In this document: positions 25,222 through 34,411 of the stretch, piece after piece
How positions within the stretch are numbered: the stretch's first letter is position 1
How the letters are laid out: the number at the start of each line of letters is the position of its first letter
NCBI GenBank assembly: GCA_905214305.1
Contig: CAJMLK010000009.1
Location: 6,861-70,860 of the forward strand
Origin: an uncultured bacterium
GTDB taxonomy: Bacteria; Desulfobacterota; Desulfovibrionia; Desulfovibrionales; Desulfovibrionaceae
Direction of reading: 5' to 3'
DNA length: 64,000 bases
Made by a program: the position numbers and the translations under genes
Notes under the pieces: model-generated
The model's input: only the letters and a program-made list of their open reading frames with translations
The model's database searches: none
What the model was told of the DNA's origin: nothing

Positions 25222-25530
25222 CTAGGCAACCTCCCCGGCCACTTCGTCGGCCAGCTTGACGGTCACAAACTTGAATACGCCGTCGTTCATGCGAATGTTG
25301 CGTTCCAGTTCGGCCACCAGAGGAGCCGGACCCTGGTACACCAGACGCACGTAGTAGCCGCGCATCAGCTTGCGCACCGGGTAGGCGAGGTCGCGCATAC
25401 CCCAGTTGTCCACTTCTTCCATAACGCCCTTTTCACGCTCGATAATCGCCGTGAACGTGCTGACCACGCCCTCGCGATTTTCGGCGGAAAGCTCCGGCGA
25501 AAGGAGCAGCAGGGTTTCAAATTTCCGCAT
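25222..25530 (-). CDS. rpsF: Small-subunit ribosomal protein bS6
   Basis: A 102-residue protein beginning [15 protein letters not shown], with [23 protein letters not shown] matching the S6 core. It heads the operon rpsF-rpsR-rplI-dnaB. The start at 25530 has an AAGGAG site. The leader (25531-25620) is the place where S6:S18 feedback control is known in other bacteria. I did not resolve the binding hairpin. Confidence 0.97.
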
Positions 25531-25716
25531 TGTGTTTCTCCTTGTGGATTGACAGCCCGCACACACGGGTACGGGCAAGGAACGTGTTGTATACTGCCCG
25601 CCATGCGCCCTGTCAAGCCCACAATGCGTCCGGCCGGCATTGTCGCAAGCCGGAGCCCGGCTTCACATGCCGTCAGCCGGTCGCCAGCCGGTCGCCATGC
25701 CCGCGGGCGGAGAACC

Positions 25717-26616
25717 TCAGGACTGGTGCGCGGGTTTTTCGATGAGCATGCTGTAATCGTCGATGATCCAGTCATTGAGTATCTGCACGCCCTCATTGCC
25801 GACCCTGGCCCAGGAGCCTTGCCCGTCGCTGTCTGTCAGCCAGACCTGCACAAAGCGCAACCGCAGGGCAAGCCGCCGCAGGGTGGCGCTGTAAAGCCCC
25901 TCCACGCACTGACAGACCACAGGGGCCACGCAGCGCTTGCGCCCCGGCCTGTTGAGCACGATGCACAGCAGCATCTGCGTATTGGAAAGCCTGTGGTAGC
26001 GCTCTGCTTCGTCCACATCATCCATTTCCAGACGTGCACCACCGGCGGAAATATTGATCAGCCTGAGATGTCCGGGGCTGCCCTCGCGAAAGCTGAAGTC
26101 CGGCTCACCCAGTTCGCGCCAGTGAGAAGGCAGCTTGCCCCGCAACCACAGGTCCACGGAACGCACCATGACCACAGACGGAAAAATACGCTCGTGCCTG
26201 CGCAGTTCGCGCTGCACGTAGGCATCGGGCATGCTTATCTCAATTTCGCACTGCCTGCTTTCCGGGTCCACATGATTATGGATGATACGGGTTTTGCACA
26301 AAAAACCCTGACGGGCCTCGGCAGCCGACATTTTGAATCTGTGTACAAGCAGCGTGCGCGGCAGGTTGAAGTAGACAAGACACTGCTCACCGTTAAGCAC
26401 ATCGGGCAGGAAGCTGACGCTGGATACAAGCAGGATGCTGGACGGCCGCATCTCCTTGATGCGACAGTACACGTCGTCCATCTGGCGATTGCGGCTGGTA
26501 AAGAGAACCTCGATACAGACCTGACGCGCAAAGGCAGCGCCAAGCAGCGTCCCGAGCAGAGGCTTCTTGATGGCGGGCTGGCCGAAAGAACGCCTGAAAC
26601 GGTTGAAGAAAAGCAT
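25717..26616 (-). CDS. PilZ-domain protein, probable c-di-GMP receptor
   Basis: A 299-residue soluble protein. The C-terminal PilZ domain has RxxxR at residues 139-143 (RRHER) and NxSxxG at 188-193 (NISAGG), the two c-di-GMP-binding motifs, followed by the beta-barrel strands to about residue 270. The N-terminal part (35-125) resembles the YcgR-like/PilZN accessory beta domain (KEMRPSSILLVSSVSFLPDVLNGEQCLVYF). It could control motility, in line with the flagellar genes at the left of the window, but nothing beside it shows the target. It is divergent from tgt. Confidence 0.85.
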   Translation of the reverse strand: MLFFNRFRRSFGQPAIKKPLLGTLLGAAFARQVCIEVLFTSRNRQMDDVYCRIKEMRPSSILLVSSVSFLPDVLNGEQCLVYFNLPRTLLVHRFKMSAAEARQGFLCKTRIIHNHVDPESRQCEIEISMPDAYVQRELRRHERIFPSVVMVRSVDLWLRGKLPSHWRELGEPDFSFREGSPGHLRLINISAGGARLEMDDVDEAERYHRLSNTQMLLCIVLNRPGRKRCVAPVVCQCVEGLYSATLRRLALRLRFVQVWLTDSDGQGSWARVGNEGVQILNDWIIDDYSMLIEKPAHQS

Positions 26617-26821
26617 TTCCTGCCTCTTGCGGGGCTGCCCCCTGTTCGTGTCCAGAAGTGCACGGCCGGACAGACCGTTCTACGGATAGCAGATTTCTTT
26701 ATTCCGACAGGCGATTGTTGTCAAACGCCCATCCGCCGTGCCCGCAGGGCTTTGTGCAGTGCCTGCCGGGCACATGCGGCCCCCCTTGCGTCCGGAGCCG
26801 CTTGCATATACTGTGCGCGGC

Positions 26822-27961
26822 ATGTCCGACACCATCTTTACCATTGAACACACCGACGGGGCCGCCCGCGCGGGAACCCTGCGCACAGCGCACGGAACCA
26901 TCCCCACGCCCATTTTCATGCCCGTGGGCACAGTGGGTTCGGTCAAGGCCATTGCCCCTGACGACCTGGCAGCCATAGGCGCGCCCGTGATACTCGGCAA
27001 TACCTACCACCTCTATCTGCGCCCCGGCGACGAACTGGTAGCCCGGCGCGGCGGCCTGCACGAATTCGCCTCATGGCCCGGCTCCATTCTTACGGACAGT
27101 GGCGGCTTTCAGGTATTCAGCCTCAGCTCGCTGCGCAAAATCCGCGAAGAAGGGGTGGAGTTTCGCTCGCACCTTGACGGTTCACGCCATCTGTTTACGC
27201 CGGAAAAGGTTTTGCAGATACAGCGCAACCTCAATTCCGACATCATGATGGTGCTTGACGAATGCGTGCCCTACGGTGCGGATTACGCCTATACTGAAAA
27301 ATCTCTGGCCCTCACCACCCGGTGGGCACTGCGCGCCCGCGCGGCCTATCCGGCGGGCACGGCGCACAACCTGCTTTTTGCCATTACTCAGGGCGGCTTT
27401 CACAAAGACCTGCGCACGCGCTCGGTGGAAGAACTTTGCGGCCTTGATTTTGACGGCTTTGCCATCGGCGGTCTTTCGGTGGGCGAACCCAAAGACAGGA
27501 TGTACGATCTGCTCTACCACACCGCCCCCCAGCTGCCGGGCAACAAGCCGCGCTACCTTATGGGCGTGGGCACACCGCTGGATATCGCCAACGGCATCAA
27601 TGCCGGTGTGGACATGTTCGACTGCGTGCTGCCCACCCGCAACGCGCGCAACGGCACGCTCTATACCTCACAGGGCAAGATCAACATCAGGCGCAAGCAG
27701 TTTGCCGAAGACGACGGCCCCCTGGACCCCAACTGCGGCTGCTATACCTGCCGCACCTTTTCGCGTGCCTATCTGCGCCACCTCTACGCCAGCCAGGAGC
27801 TGCTCTCTTTCCGCCTCAATTCCCTGCACAATCTCACGTATTTTCTCGATCTGGCCCGCAATGCCCGACAGGCCATCATCGAGGGCCGTTACGCCGCATT
27901 TCTTGCGGGCATTGAGGCGCTCTATCCTGACGAAGCGGCCAGAGCAGCCGCCGGAGCGTAA
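26822..27961 (+). CDS. tgt: tRNA-guanine transglycosylase
   Basis: A 379-residue TIM-barrel enzyme. It exchanges guanine-34 for preQ1 in tRNAs for Asp, Asn, His and Tyr, on the way to queuosine. Marks are the [11 protein letters not shown] loop with the active-site Asp, the [10 protein letters not shown] loop, and the zinc site [17 protein letters not shown] with three Cys and a His. The start at 26822 ([10 protein letters not shown]) has only a weak ribosome-binding site; the upstream extension is not typical. It is divergent from the PilZ gene. Confidence 0.97.
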   Translation: MSDTIFTIEHTDGAARAGTLRTAHGTIPTPIFMPVGTVGSVKAIAPDDLAAIGAPVILGNTYHLYLRPGDELVARRGGLHEFASWPGSILTDSGGFQVFSLSSLRKIREEGVEFRSHLDGSRHLFTPEKVLQIQRNLNSDIMMVLDECVPYGADYAYTEKSLALTTRWALRARAAYPAGTAHNLLFAITQGGFHKDLRTRSVEELCGLDFDGFAIGGLSVGEPKDRMYDLLYHTAPQLPGNKPRYLMGVGTPLDIANGINAGVDMFDCVLPTRNARNGTLYTSQGKINIRRKQFAEDDGPLDPNCGCYTCRTFSRAYLRHLYASQELLSFRLNSLHNLTYFLDLARNARQAIIEGRYAAFLAGIEALYPDEAARAAAGA

Positions 27962-28289
27962 AGCCGCGCCCCAGAATTGTCGCCGGACAAGCACAGGCCC
28001 GTTCCGGTTCAGCCATGTGGAGCAAACGATGCTCCGCGTGCCTGAGCCGGGACGGGCTTTTTCTGCCTGCTGAACCACCGCGCTGCCCGATCAGGCCCGC
28101 AGGACACAGCAAAAAAACGAGACGTTCGCAGCATCAGGAACAGGCGGCCACCGGCTGCGACCGGGCCATAGTCGTCTTTGCCCCCTGCCCCGTCCTGTGG
28201 CATACTGCCCGCGAACATCCGCCGCCGCGCTGCCGCGTTGCCACGCCGCCGCACCAGAAGCGGGCGGGACAAGCCAGCAAGAGGTTCGC
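27962..28289. other. Gap between tgt and the gamma-glutamyltransferase-like gene
   Basis: About 330 bases. No gene, terminator or repeat is convincing; the frames present are GC-skewed shadows. A promoter for the downstream gene may be here. Confidence 0.4.
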
Positions 28290-30020
28290 ATGCAAGCCAG
28301 CCACCGGTATTCTCTCACCCCGTCCACCGCCAGCAATCCACTGGGGCTGCGGGGCATGGTCACAAGCCCCCACTATCTGGCCTCACAGGCCGGGCGCGAC
28401 ATCCTGCGCGCAGGCGGCACGGCCGTGGATGCGGCCATTGCCGCAGCCGCCGTACTCTCCGTGGTCTATCCCCACATGTGCGGCATCGGCGGCGACAACT
28501 TCTGGCTTATTTACGATGCGGCCTCGCAACAGTTGCGCGCCCTCAACGGCAGCGGCCGCGCCGCTCGTGCCGCCAGCGCCGACCTGTATGCCGGGCGCGG
28601 GCACAGGGCCGTTCCCACACGCGGGGCACTGGCCGCCGTTACGGTTCCCGGCGCCGTGTCGGGCTGGGCAGCCGCATTTGACCACAGCAGGCAGCACATG
28701 GCCTCGCCCCTGATCTGGGCCGACCTGCTGAAGCCCGCCTGCGAATACGCCGAAAACGGTTTTGCCGTGTCGCATTCTCTGGCGGACAGCCTCAAGCTTG
28801 TAAGCAGCGGCAAGGCCAACTACTGCCTGAACGACTGCCCCGAATTCCGCCAGCTTTTCTTTACATCCGGAGGGCATGCCCCGGCGTTTGCCTCGGTACT
28901 GCGCCAGCCGCTTCTTGCCCGCACCCTCAGCCGCCTTGCAACTCAGGGGCCAGAAGAATTTTACCACGGCGCAACGGCTCAGGCCATTGTGACCGCCATG
29001 CAGCGCCACGGCGGGCTGATTTCACAGCAGGACCTGAGCAGCCATACGGCCGACTGGGCCGAGCCGCTGCGGGTGGATTACCGGGGCTACACGGCCTGCA
29101 CGCCGCCGCCCAATTGCCAGGGGCTGGCCACACTTGAGATTCTCAACATTCTCAACCAAATGGACGTTGCTTCTCTGGGCGAAGGCACGGCTGACTACTA
29201 TCATGTCATGGCCGAAGCCACTCGCGAAGCCTTCCTTGACCGCCAGCACTACCTCACCGACCCGGACTTTGCCGAAATCCCCACGGGCAGACTGCTTTCG
29301 CCGGAGCACGCGCGGCAACAGGCGGCGCGCATCCGCATGGACAAAAGCGCCGGTCCCCTGCCTCCCCTGCCCCCCGGCGGCGACACCATCTGGCTTGGCG
29401 TAGTGGACGCGGCGGGCAATGCGGTGTCGCTCATCCAGAGCATCTACCACGAGTTCGGCTCGGGCATTGTGGCGCACGACGCGGGCTTTGTGCTGCAAAA
29501 CCGGGGCTGCGCCTTTGCCCTTGAACCGGGACACGTCAACTGCCTCCAGCCGGGCAAGCGCACCCTGCACACCCTGACGCCCGCCATGCTGCTCAAGGAC
29601 GGCAAAGCCCACCTTGTCTACGGCAGCATGGGCGGCGACGGCCAGCCGCAAACCATCGCGGCCATGACCACCCGCATGGTGGACTTTGGCATGGAGCCGC
29701 AGGATGCGATAAACGCCCCGCGCTGGCTGCTGGGCCGAAGCTGGGGAGCGGAATCCAACGACCTGAAGCTTGAAGGCCGTATTCCCGTAGATGTGGCAAA
29801 GGAGCTTGAACGCCGGGGACACGAAGTGCGACGGCTCGCGGATTTTACGGAAATAATGGGGCATGCCGGAGCCATTTTGCGGCGGCCGGGCAATACGGCG
29901 CAGAATGACGGCACGCAGGCAGGCTCACCGGGAGCTGCCATACCGCAGGCCGAGTCGCCGCAAGCTGTCTGGCAAGGCGCTACGGATCCGCGCGGCGACG
30001 GGCAGGTGGCCGCGCTGTAG
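28290..30020 (+). CDS. Gamma-glutamyltransferase-family Ntn hydrolase
   Basis: A 576-residue proenzyme of the GGT family. The large subunit has GGTAVDAAIAAAAVLSVVYPHMCGIGGDNFWLIYD and the small subunit starts at Thr366 in GGDTIWLGVVD, the predicted autocleavage site and nucleophile, followed by GNAVSLIQSIYHEFGSGIV. The GSMGGDGQPQ oxyanion motif is present. Family members hydrolyse glutathione or gamma-glutamyl compounds, or act as cephalosporin acylases. No signal peptide is seen from the start at 28290 (AAGAGG site), so it may be cytoplasmic, unlike classical periplasmic Ggt. The last 50 residues are low-complexity. Confidence 0.85.
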   Translation: MQASHRYSLTPSTASNPLGLRGMVTSPHYLASQAGRDILRAGGTAVDAAIAAAAVLSVVYPHMCGIGGDNFWLIYDAASQQLRALNGSGRAARAASADLYAGRGHRAVPTRGALAAVTVPGAVSGWAAAFDHSRQHMASPLIWADLLKPACEYAENGFAVSHSLADSLKLVSSGKANYCLNDCPEFRQLFFTSGGHAPAFASVLRQPLLARTLSRLATQGPEEFYHGATAQAIVTAMQRHGGLISQQDLSSHTADWAEPLRVDYRGYTACTPPPNCQGLATLEILNILNQMDVASLGEGTADYYHVMAEATREAFLDRQHYLTDPDFAEIPTGRLLSPEHARQQAARIRMDKSAGPLPPLPPGGDTIWLGVVDAAGNAVSLIQSIYHEFGSGIVAHDAGFVLQNRGCAFALEPGHVNCLQPGKRTLHTLTPAMLLKDGKAHLVYGSMGGDGQPQTIAAMTTRMVDFGMEPQDAINAPRWLLGRSWGAESNDLKLEGRIPVDVAKELERRGHEVRRLADFTEIMGHAGAILRRPGNTAQNDGTQAGSPGAAIPQAESPQAVWQGATDPRGDGQVAAL

Positions 30021-30047
30021 CAGGCTCGGCCGCGCCGCGTAAGAACA

Positions 30048-30097
30048 TCACGACCGAAGGCCCCGGACACGCGAATGTCCGGGGCCTTCGGTCGTGA
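30048..30097 (+). terminator. 22-bp perfect hairpin downstream of the GGT-like gene
   Basis: TCACGACCGAAGGCCCCGGA then CA (30048-30069) pairs perfectly with the bases at 30076-30097 around a six-base loop CGCGAA. There is no clear T-run after it. Position suggests a terminator or mRNA-stabilising stem. Confidence 0.75.
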
Positions 30098-30237
30098 ACC
30101 ATGTGATTTTACAGGCAGCGCCTGAAGCAGACCAACGGTGAAGTACGTCACACCTCCCCGTGTTCATCCAGTCGAAAATTTCATCTTCCGGCTGAATCCA
30201 CGCCACACTGTGGCGCGTTGCACGTGCGCGCAGCGTC

Positions 30238-30273
30238 AGAGCATTGGCACTTTTTCAAAGTAAGAATGCTCTA
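30238..30273. repeat. Minimal hairpin form of the R1/R2 ends
   Basis: AGAGCATT and AATGCTCT, with an inner ACTTT/AAAGT pair, make a 36-base palindrome equal to the two ends of the larger elements joined directly. The right end overlaps the TAG stop codon of the minus-strand gene at 30271. Confidence 0.7.
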
Positions 30274-30552
30274 GCTGATCCAGCTTCCGAGGGCATCCAC
30301 AATCTTGCGGGCCTGCTCTGCGCTGGAAATGGTGAATTTGGACTGCTGCCGGTATTCACCGCCGGATTTCTTGTAGCGCCGGATAACATACATGTCCGGC
30401 CCAAAGTCATCCTTTTCCGGCTGCCACTGCTGGTAGCGGAAAAGAATGGTTGTCCACAAGCCTTTGCTCAGTACAACCTTGTCCAGTTCGTTGATAATGA
30501 CCTGGCCGTTTTCTTCAAACTGCACGGTAAGATCGTCAATAGTCTCGTTCAA
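30271..30552 (-). CDS. Small conserved-looking hypothetical protein
   Basis: A 93-residue protein with no signal peptide or membrane segment. It starts acidic (MNETIDDLTVQFEENGQVIINELDKVVL), then has a beta-rich, aromatic and basic middle (WTTILFRYQQWQPEKDDFGPDMYVIRRYKKSGGEYRQQSKF) and a short helix at the end (SAEQARKIVDALGSWI). The size and strand-rich shape with a last helix faintly recall PC4/YdbC-like single-strand nucleic-acid binders, but I cannot claim that. It follows the 76-residue gene by 50 bases and probably shares its transcript. Function unknown. Confidence 0.7.
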   Translation of the reverse strand: MNETIDDLTVQFEENGQVIINELDKVVLSKGLWTTILFRYQQWQPEKDDFGPDMYVIRRYKKSGGEYRQQSKFTISSAEQARKIVDALGSWIS

Positions 30553-30602
30553 AATATTTCTCCCTGCGGAGCCTCATGGCCGCCCCCCCGATGGAGCGGA
30601 AT

Positions 30603-30833
30603 CTATCCGGCGTAATTCGCCAGCATGCCTTTGACGTTTTCAGGAAGTTCGGGCGTCTTGACCGTCATCTCCGTAGGGCCGGGGCCATACGCGCTGGCGA
30701 CAATCGCCCCGGAGGCGGACAGGGCCATCATGCGTTCTGCCATGGTCAGCTCTCTGCCCGAAGCTATCTTGTTGCCGAGAATACCCAGAACATTTTCGCT
30801 GATACTCAGCGGGCTGACAGTTTTGAACTTCAT
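30603..30833 (-). CDS. Small hypothetical protein
   Basis: A 76-residue protein with a good AAAGGAGG site before ATG. The N-terminal half (SPLSISENVLGILGNKIASGRELTMAERMMALSASGAIVAS) looks helical; the C-terminal half is Pro-rich (YGPGPTEMTVKTPELPENVKGML). No known domain is recognised. It is the first gene of a two-gene run with the 93-residue gene. Function unknown. Confidence 0.7.
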   Translation of the reverse strand: MKFKTVSPLSISENVLGILGNKIASGRELTMAERMMALSASGAIVASAYGPGPTEMTVKTPELPENVKGMLANYAG

Positions 30834-31041
30834 AATATGCTGCCTCCTTTCATTTCTGATAGGCTAGGCTACAATTTTCGCCGTCATCTCGCAAGGGGGG
30901 CCTCAAAGCGCCCTCGAAGCCGCAGGCGAAACAGGTCTGAACACATCACGTCAGCACAGGCCAGCCACGTCCAGAAGCCTGACATGAAGCCGGGATCCCC
31001 ACGGCAGACTGGCTCGAAGGCCATGCGCGCCGGGGCAAAGG

Positions 31042-32574
31042 TCACTGCCGCAGCAGCATCAGGGCGTAGCGCTCCACCGGAGCAAAGTCGTCCGTCAGGG
31101 GCGGCGTGGCAAATTCCAGCGGGCCTGTGTACCTTGAGGCCAGCATGGTTTCCACCGCTGCCTGCCCGCGCGTCACAGCCGCTGCTCCATTGGCATGCAA
31201 CGGGGCGGCACTGTCTCTTTTTTCAGGAAAAGCCGCCACCATGAGATTCTGCACCTCGCCGGGCCTGTCGGGTCGCGACACGCAATACACCTGCACCTCG
31301 GCGAATGACGCCGACAATGCCTTGAAAATGCTCTGGAACAGGCGGCCGTCCTCTCCTTCCACAGCGGAAATGACGTTCATGAGCACGGCCCCGCCCGGAG
31401 CCACGGCCCGCCGCAGGGCCTGCGCAGCCTCCACCGTTCCCATCTGGAAGGGAACCGCATAGTGCGAATTGAAAACATCCACAAAGATCAGGTCAAAACG
31501 CTCACCCTGCCTGTTCAGAAAGGCGCGGGCGTCTTCGTGGCGCACCGAAAGGCGCGGATCGTCGCCCAGGGCAAACCAGCGCCGGGCAGCGCCGGTCATG
31601 GCCGGGTCTATCTCCACAACGGTCATGCGCACTTCTTCAGGGGCGGAAAGGGCCGACTTGCCCCCCAGAATCCACTTGGGGACAGAATAGCCCCCGCCGC
31701 CCAGCATGAGTATGGAGCGGGCATGGGGCGCAAAGTAAGGGCCAAGGGCATAAAAACGCGTGTATTGAAAATAAAGCTCGTCAGGCGCGTCCAGATACAT
31801 GCCCGACTGGCTGTACCCGGGGTCCGTAGCCATGAGCCGCACGGCGCGGCCGCCCTCGCCCCAGTCCGTGCCTTCGTAGATGCGGATGCTGTTATAGGGG
31901 CTTTCCACAAGGTGCGTGCTGCTTCTGTCGTCACGCCAGCTTCCGTACATGCCGTTGACCACGGTTCCGAAAATGCAGAGCGCCAGCAGGGCCGCCCGGC
32001 CCCTGGCCCCTCCCGGCGCATTGCACAGAGAAATGGCCAGCATGCAGACAGCCACGCCCCACAAAATGGACGAACTGCCGAAAAACGATATGAGCACAAA
32101 ACCGCCCAGAAATGTTCCCAGAATGCTGCCCGCGGTGGAAAGGGCATACAGCCGCCCCACCGTGGCTCCGGATGTGTCCAGACTGCCTATGCGCAGGCGG
32201 ATGGCGTAAGGGCTTATCATGCCGAAAAAAAAGGCGGGCAGGGCAAAAATGCCCACGGCTGCGGCCACGGCGGCCACGTAGAGATTGCCGATGCCTTCTG
32301 TCACCCACTGGCCCACCAGCGGATGGCAAAGAGCCGTAAGCGCGCTGCCGCCCCCGGCTCCGGCGAGAGCAAGGGCAAGCCCCCTGCGGGAAAGATGCCT
32401 GTCGGCCAGGCGCCCGCCCGCCCAGGCCCCCAGAGCCAGACAGGCCAGCACCACGCCGATAAGGCTGGTCCAGACAACGGCTGATGTGCCCACATAAGGG
32501 GCCAGCACGCGCGCGCCCACCATTTCCAGCACCATGACCAGGGCGCCGCTTAAAAAGACCGTCAGTTCCAGCAT
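31042..32574 (-). CDS. Membrane-anchored spermidine-synthase-like protein (MFS-like helices fused to an aminopropyltransferase fold)
   Basis: A 510-residue protein. Residues 1-205 form about seven membrane helices (MLELTVFLSGALVMVLEMVGARVLAPYVG is the typical start), then residues 220-490 hold a Rossmann methyltransferase-like domain with the spermidine-synthase pattern: YNSIRIYE, MLGGGGYSVPKWIL, VVEIDPAM, HEDARAFL, and FDLIFVDVFNS. Such fusions are widespread but mostly uncharacterised, and the soluble catalytic residues for putrescine are not obviously conserved. A polyamine synthase role is therefore uncertain. tadA lies upstream on the same strand. Confidence 0.82.
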   Translation of the reverse strand: MLELTVFLSGALVMVLEMVGARVLAPYVGTSAVVWTSLIGVVLACLALGAWAGGRLADRHLSRRGLALALAGAGGGSALTALCHPLVGQWVTEGIGNLYVAAVAAAVGIFALPAFFFGMISPYAIRLRIGSLDTSGATVGRLYALSTAGSILGTFLGGFVLISFFGSSSILWGVAVCMLAISLCNAPGGARGRAALLALCIFGTVVNGMYGSWRDDRSSTHLVESPYNSIRIYEGTDWGEGGRAVRLMATDPGYSQSGMYLDAPDELYFQYTRFYALGPYFAPHARSILMLGGGGYSVPKWILGGKSALSAPEEVRMTVVEIDPAMTGAARRWFALGDDPRLSVRHEDARAFLNRQGERFDLIFVDVFNSHYAVPFQMGTVEAAQALRRAVAPGGAVLMNVISAVEGEDGRLFQSIFKALSASFAEVQVYCVSRPDRPGEVQNLMVAAFPEKRDSAAPLHANGAAAVTRGQAAVETMLASRYTGPLEFATPPLTDDFAPVERYALMLLRQ

Positions 32575-32721
32575 GGGACTCCTTTTCGGTTTCTTTCCTG
32601 TGATCGGCCGGAGCTATTCTACGCTGCAATGGCCTGACTGCGGCCAGCCTGATGACGGTGTGCCCGAAGCTGTGCCCTTGGCGGCAGCGAGTGAGCCACT
32701 TGCCGCAAAGGCAACCACCGT

Positions 32722-33309
32722 TTATCCGGGCGCAATCTCCGCCCTGTCCCGCCGCGAGGCAAAAAAATCTCGCAGCAGCGCCGCGCATTCCTCACCGCGC
32801 ACGCCCCCCATATGCCAGAGGCTGTGGTTGGCGCTCTGAGCGTCAAAATACTCCGCGCGGGACACAACCGCCCCGGCAGGAACATCCGCCGCCCCGTAGA
32901 CAAGCCCGGCAAGACGGGCATGAATGCAGGCCGCCGCGCACATGGCGCACGGCTCCAGGGTGACCACCAGCACGCAGCCGCCCAGCCGGTAGTTGCCGAG
33001 AACCTCACCGGCACGGCGCAACGCCAGTATTTCGGCATGGGCCGTGGGATCGTTCAGGGCCACCGGCGCATTGCCCTCACAAGCCAGCACGCGGCCGTCA
33101 GGCGCAACCAGCACAGCCCCCACGGGTATTTCACCCTGTGCGGCGGCATGGCGCGCCCGCTCAAGGGCACTGTCCATGAGGCTTTCCCAGCTATGGCCGG
33201 GCGGGGCCGCAGGCACAGGCCCCGCAGGCGCAAAGGCGCGAAATCCCCCGCCCCGGTGGCGGGAACCGCCGGGGAAGGGGAAAGGAGCGTCCGGCATATC
33301 ACGCCACAT
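32722..33309 (-). CDS. tadA: tRNA-specific adenosine deaminase TadA
   Basis: About 195 residues from this start. The zinc deaminase motifs are HAE at residues 91-93 (PTAHAEILALR) and PCAMC around 120-124. It converts adenosine-34 to inosine in tRNA-Arg(ACG). There is an N-terminal extension of about 45 residues before MDSALERAR, where most TadA proteins begin. The start at 33309 has an AGGA site; 33177 is an alternative with a canonical-length product. It lies eight bases after the LOG gene, in a likely operon. Confidence 0.92.
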   Translation of the reverse strand: MWRDMPDAPFPFPGGSRHRGGGFRAFAPAGPVPAAPPGHSWESLMDSALERARHAAAQGEIPVGAVLVAPDGRVLACEGNAPVALNDPTAHAEILALRRAGEVLGNYRLGGCVLVVTLEPCAMCAAACIHARLAGLVYGAADVPAGAVVSRAEYFDAQSANHSLWHMGGVRGEECAALLRDFFASRRDRAEIAPG

Positions 33310-33317
33310 GCGGCATC

Positions 33318-33986
33318 CTAAAGGATGACAATCTTGCGCAGATGGTTGACCACTTCTTCCGGCGTATCGCATACGGTGATAAGCCGGTCTATTTCCTTTT
33401 CGTTGATAAAGCCGCGTCCGGACATGTTTTTACGCAGCCATTCCACCATGCCGCTCCAGAAGCTGGAATCATACAGCACTATGGGGAAGGGGCGCGTGCG
33501 TCCGGTCTGGGCCAGAACAAACGCTTCGGAAAGCTCGTCAATGGTTCCCATACCGCCGGGCATGACCACATAGGCCATGGCGTATTTGACGAACATGAAC
33601 TTGCGGATGAAAAAGTAGCGGAAATTGCAGCGGGTTTTGACATACTGATTGCAGCCCTGCTCGTGCGGCAGGTGGATGTGCAGCCCCACTGACTCGCCCC
33701 CGGCCTCGGTGGCTCCCTTGTTGGCCGCTTCCATAACGCCGGGGCCACCGCCGGTGATAATGCCGAAACCGGCTTCTACCAGCAGTTTCGCAATTTTTTC
33801 CGCATCCTTGTATTCCTGCGTTTCGGCGGTGCTGCGGGCAGAGCCGAAAATGGAAATGCAGTTGACCTTGAGGGCATTGAGGATATCCAGAGCTTCTACC
33901 ATTTCGGCCATGATGCGGAAGGTACGCCAGGATTCGGTGGTCACGGAGGCAAGATCGTCCACGATATTCTGTTGCAGTTCAGGCAT
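33318..33986 (-). CDS. LOG-family protein (TIGR00730-like, possible nucleoside-monophosphate phosphoribohydrolase)
   Basis: A 222-residue protein with the LOG motifs: SIFGSARS near residue 45, GFGIITGGGPGVMEAANKGA, and PGGMGTIDELSEA. Members release cytokinin-type bases from nucleotide 5'-monophosphates or have uncharacterised nucleotide roles; the old name 'lysine decarboxylase' is misleading. An AAAGGAG site precedes the start. It heads a short minus-strand run with tadA. Confidence 0.9.
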   Translation of the reverse strand: MPELQQNIVDDLASVTTESWRTFRIMAEMVEALDILNALKVNCISIFGSARSTAETQEYKDAEKIAKLLVEAGFGIITGGGPGVMEAANKGATEAGGESVGLHIHLPHEQGCNQYVKTRCNFRYFFIRKFMFVKYAMAYVVMPGGMGTIDELSEAFVLAQTGRTRPFPIVLYDSSFWSGMVEWLRKNMSGRGFINEKEIDRLITVCDTPEEVVNHLRKIVIL

Positions 33987-34411
33987 GGGTACTCCTTTTG
34001 TATCTTCCAGTATTCCTGGCCGCGGATTCATCCGGTCTTGTTGCCGGCTGGCGGCCAGGTCGCAAACGCATGAATGTATCCTGCCGCCCGCAGGCGGCAG
34101 CAGTGTAATCAGGGTCGCAGTATATGTGCCCCGGTACGTAAAGGCAATGCGAAGCTTTAGTGCAACGGGCCGCGCGGTCAGCAGGGCAGCTTGACGCTAC
34201 GCGCCCCAAGCGGCTATGGAAAAAAGTCCTGCGCGGCTTGTCACAACACAGGGAAGCGCCGAAGGCGTTTACCGTCTGCACCCTGACATGATGGGCCGCA
34301 CATCGCCATGCTTGAAAACAGCGTTGCCAGGGCGGAAAAACGGACGCGCAAAAGACTGCCTGCCGCCTCGGTGCTCCGGCGGTCTTTTGCCGCCAACTCT
34401 TACCGGAGGCC
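33987..34411. other. Divergent region LOG gene / beta-CASP nuclease
   Basis: About 425 bases between divergent genes, where promoters for both are expected. No gene, repeat of the R1/R2 type or terminator was identified. Confidence 0.45.

Noticed and set aside
33318..33986. Lysine decarboxylase label for the LOG-family gene
   Set aside because: PGGxGTxxE proteins of this type have no PLP site. The decarboxylase name is a known misannotation.
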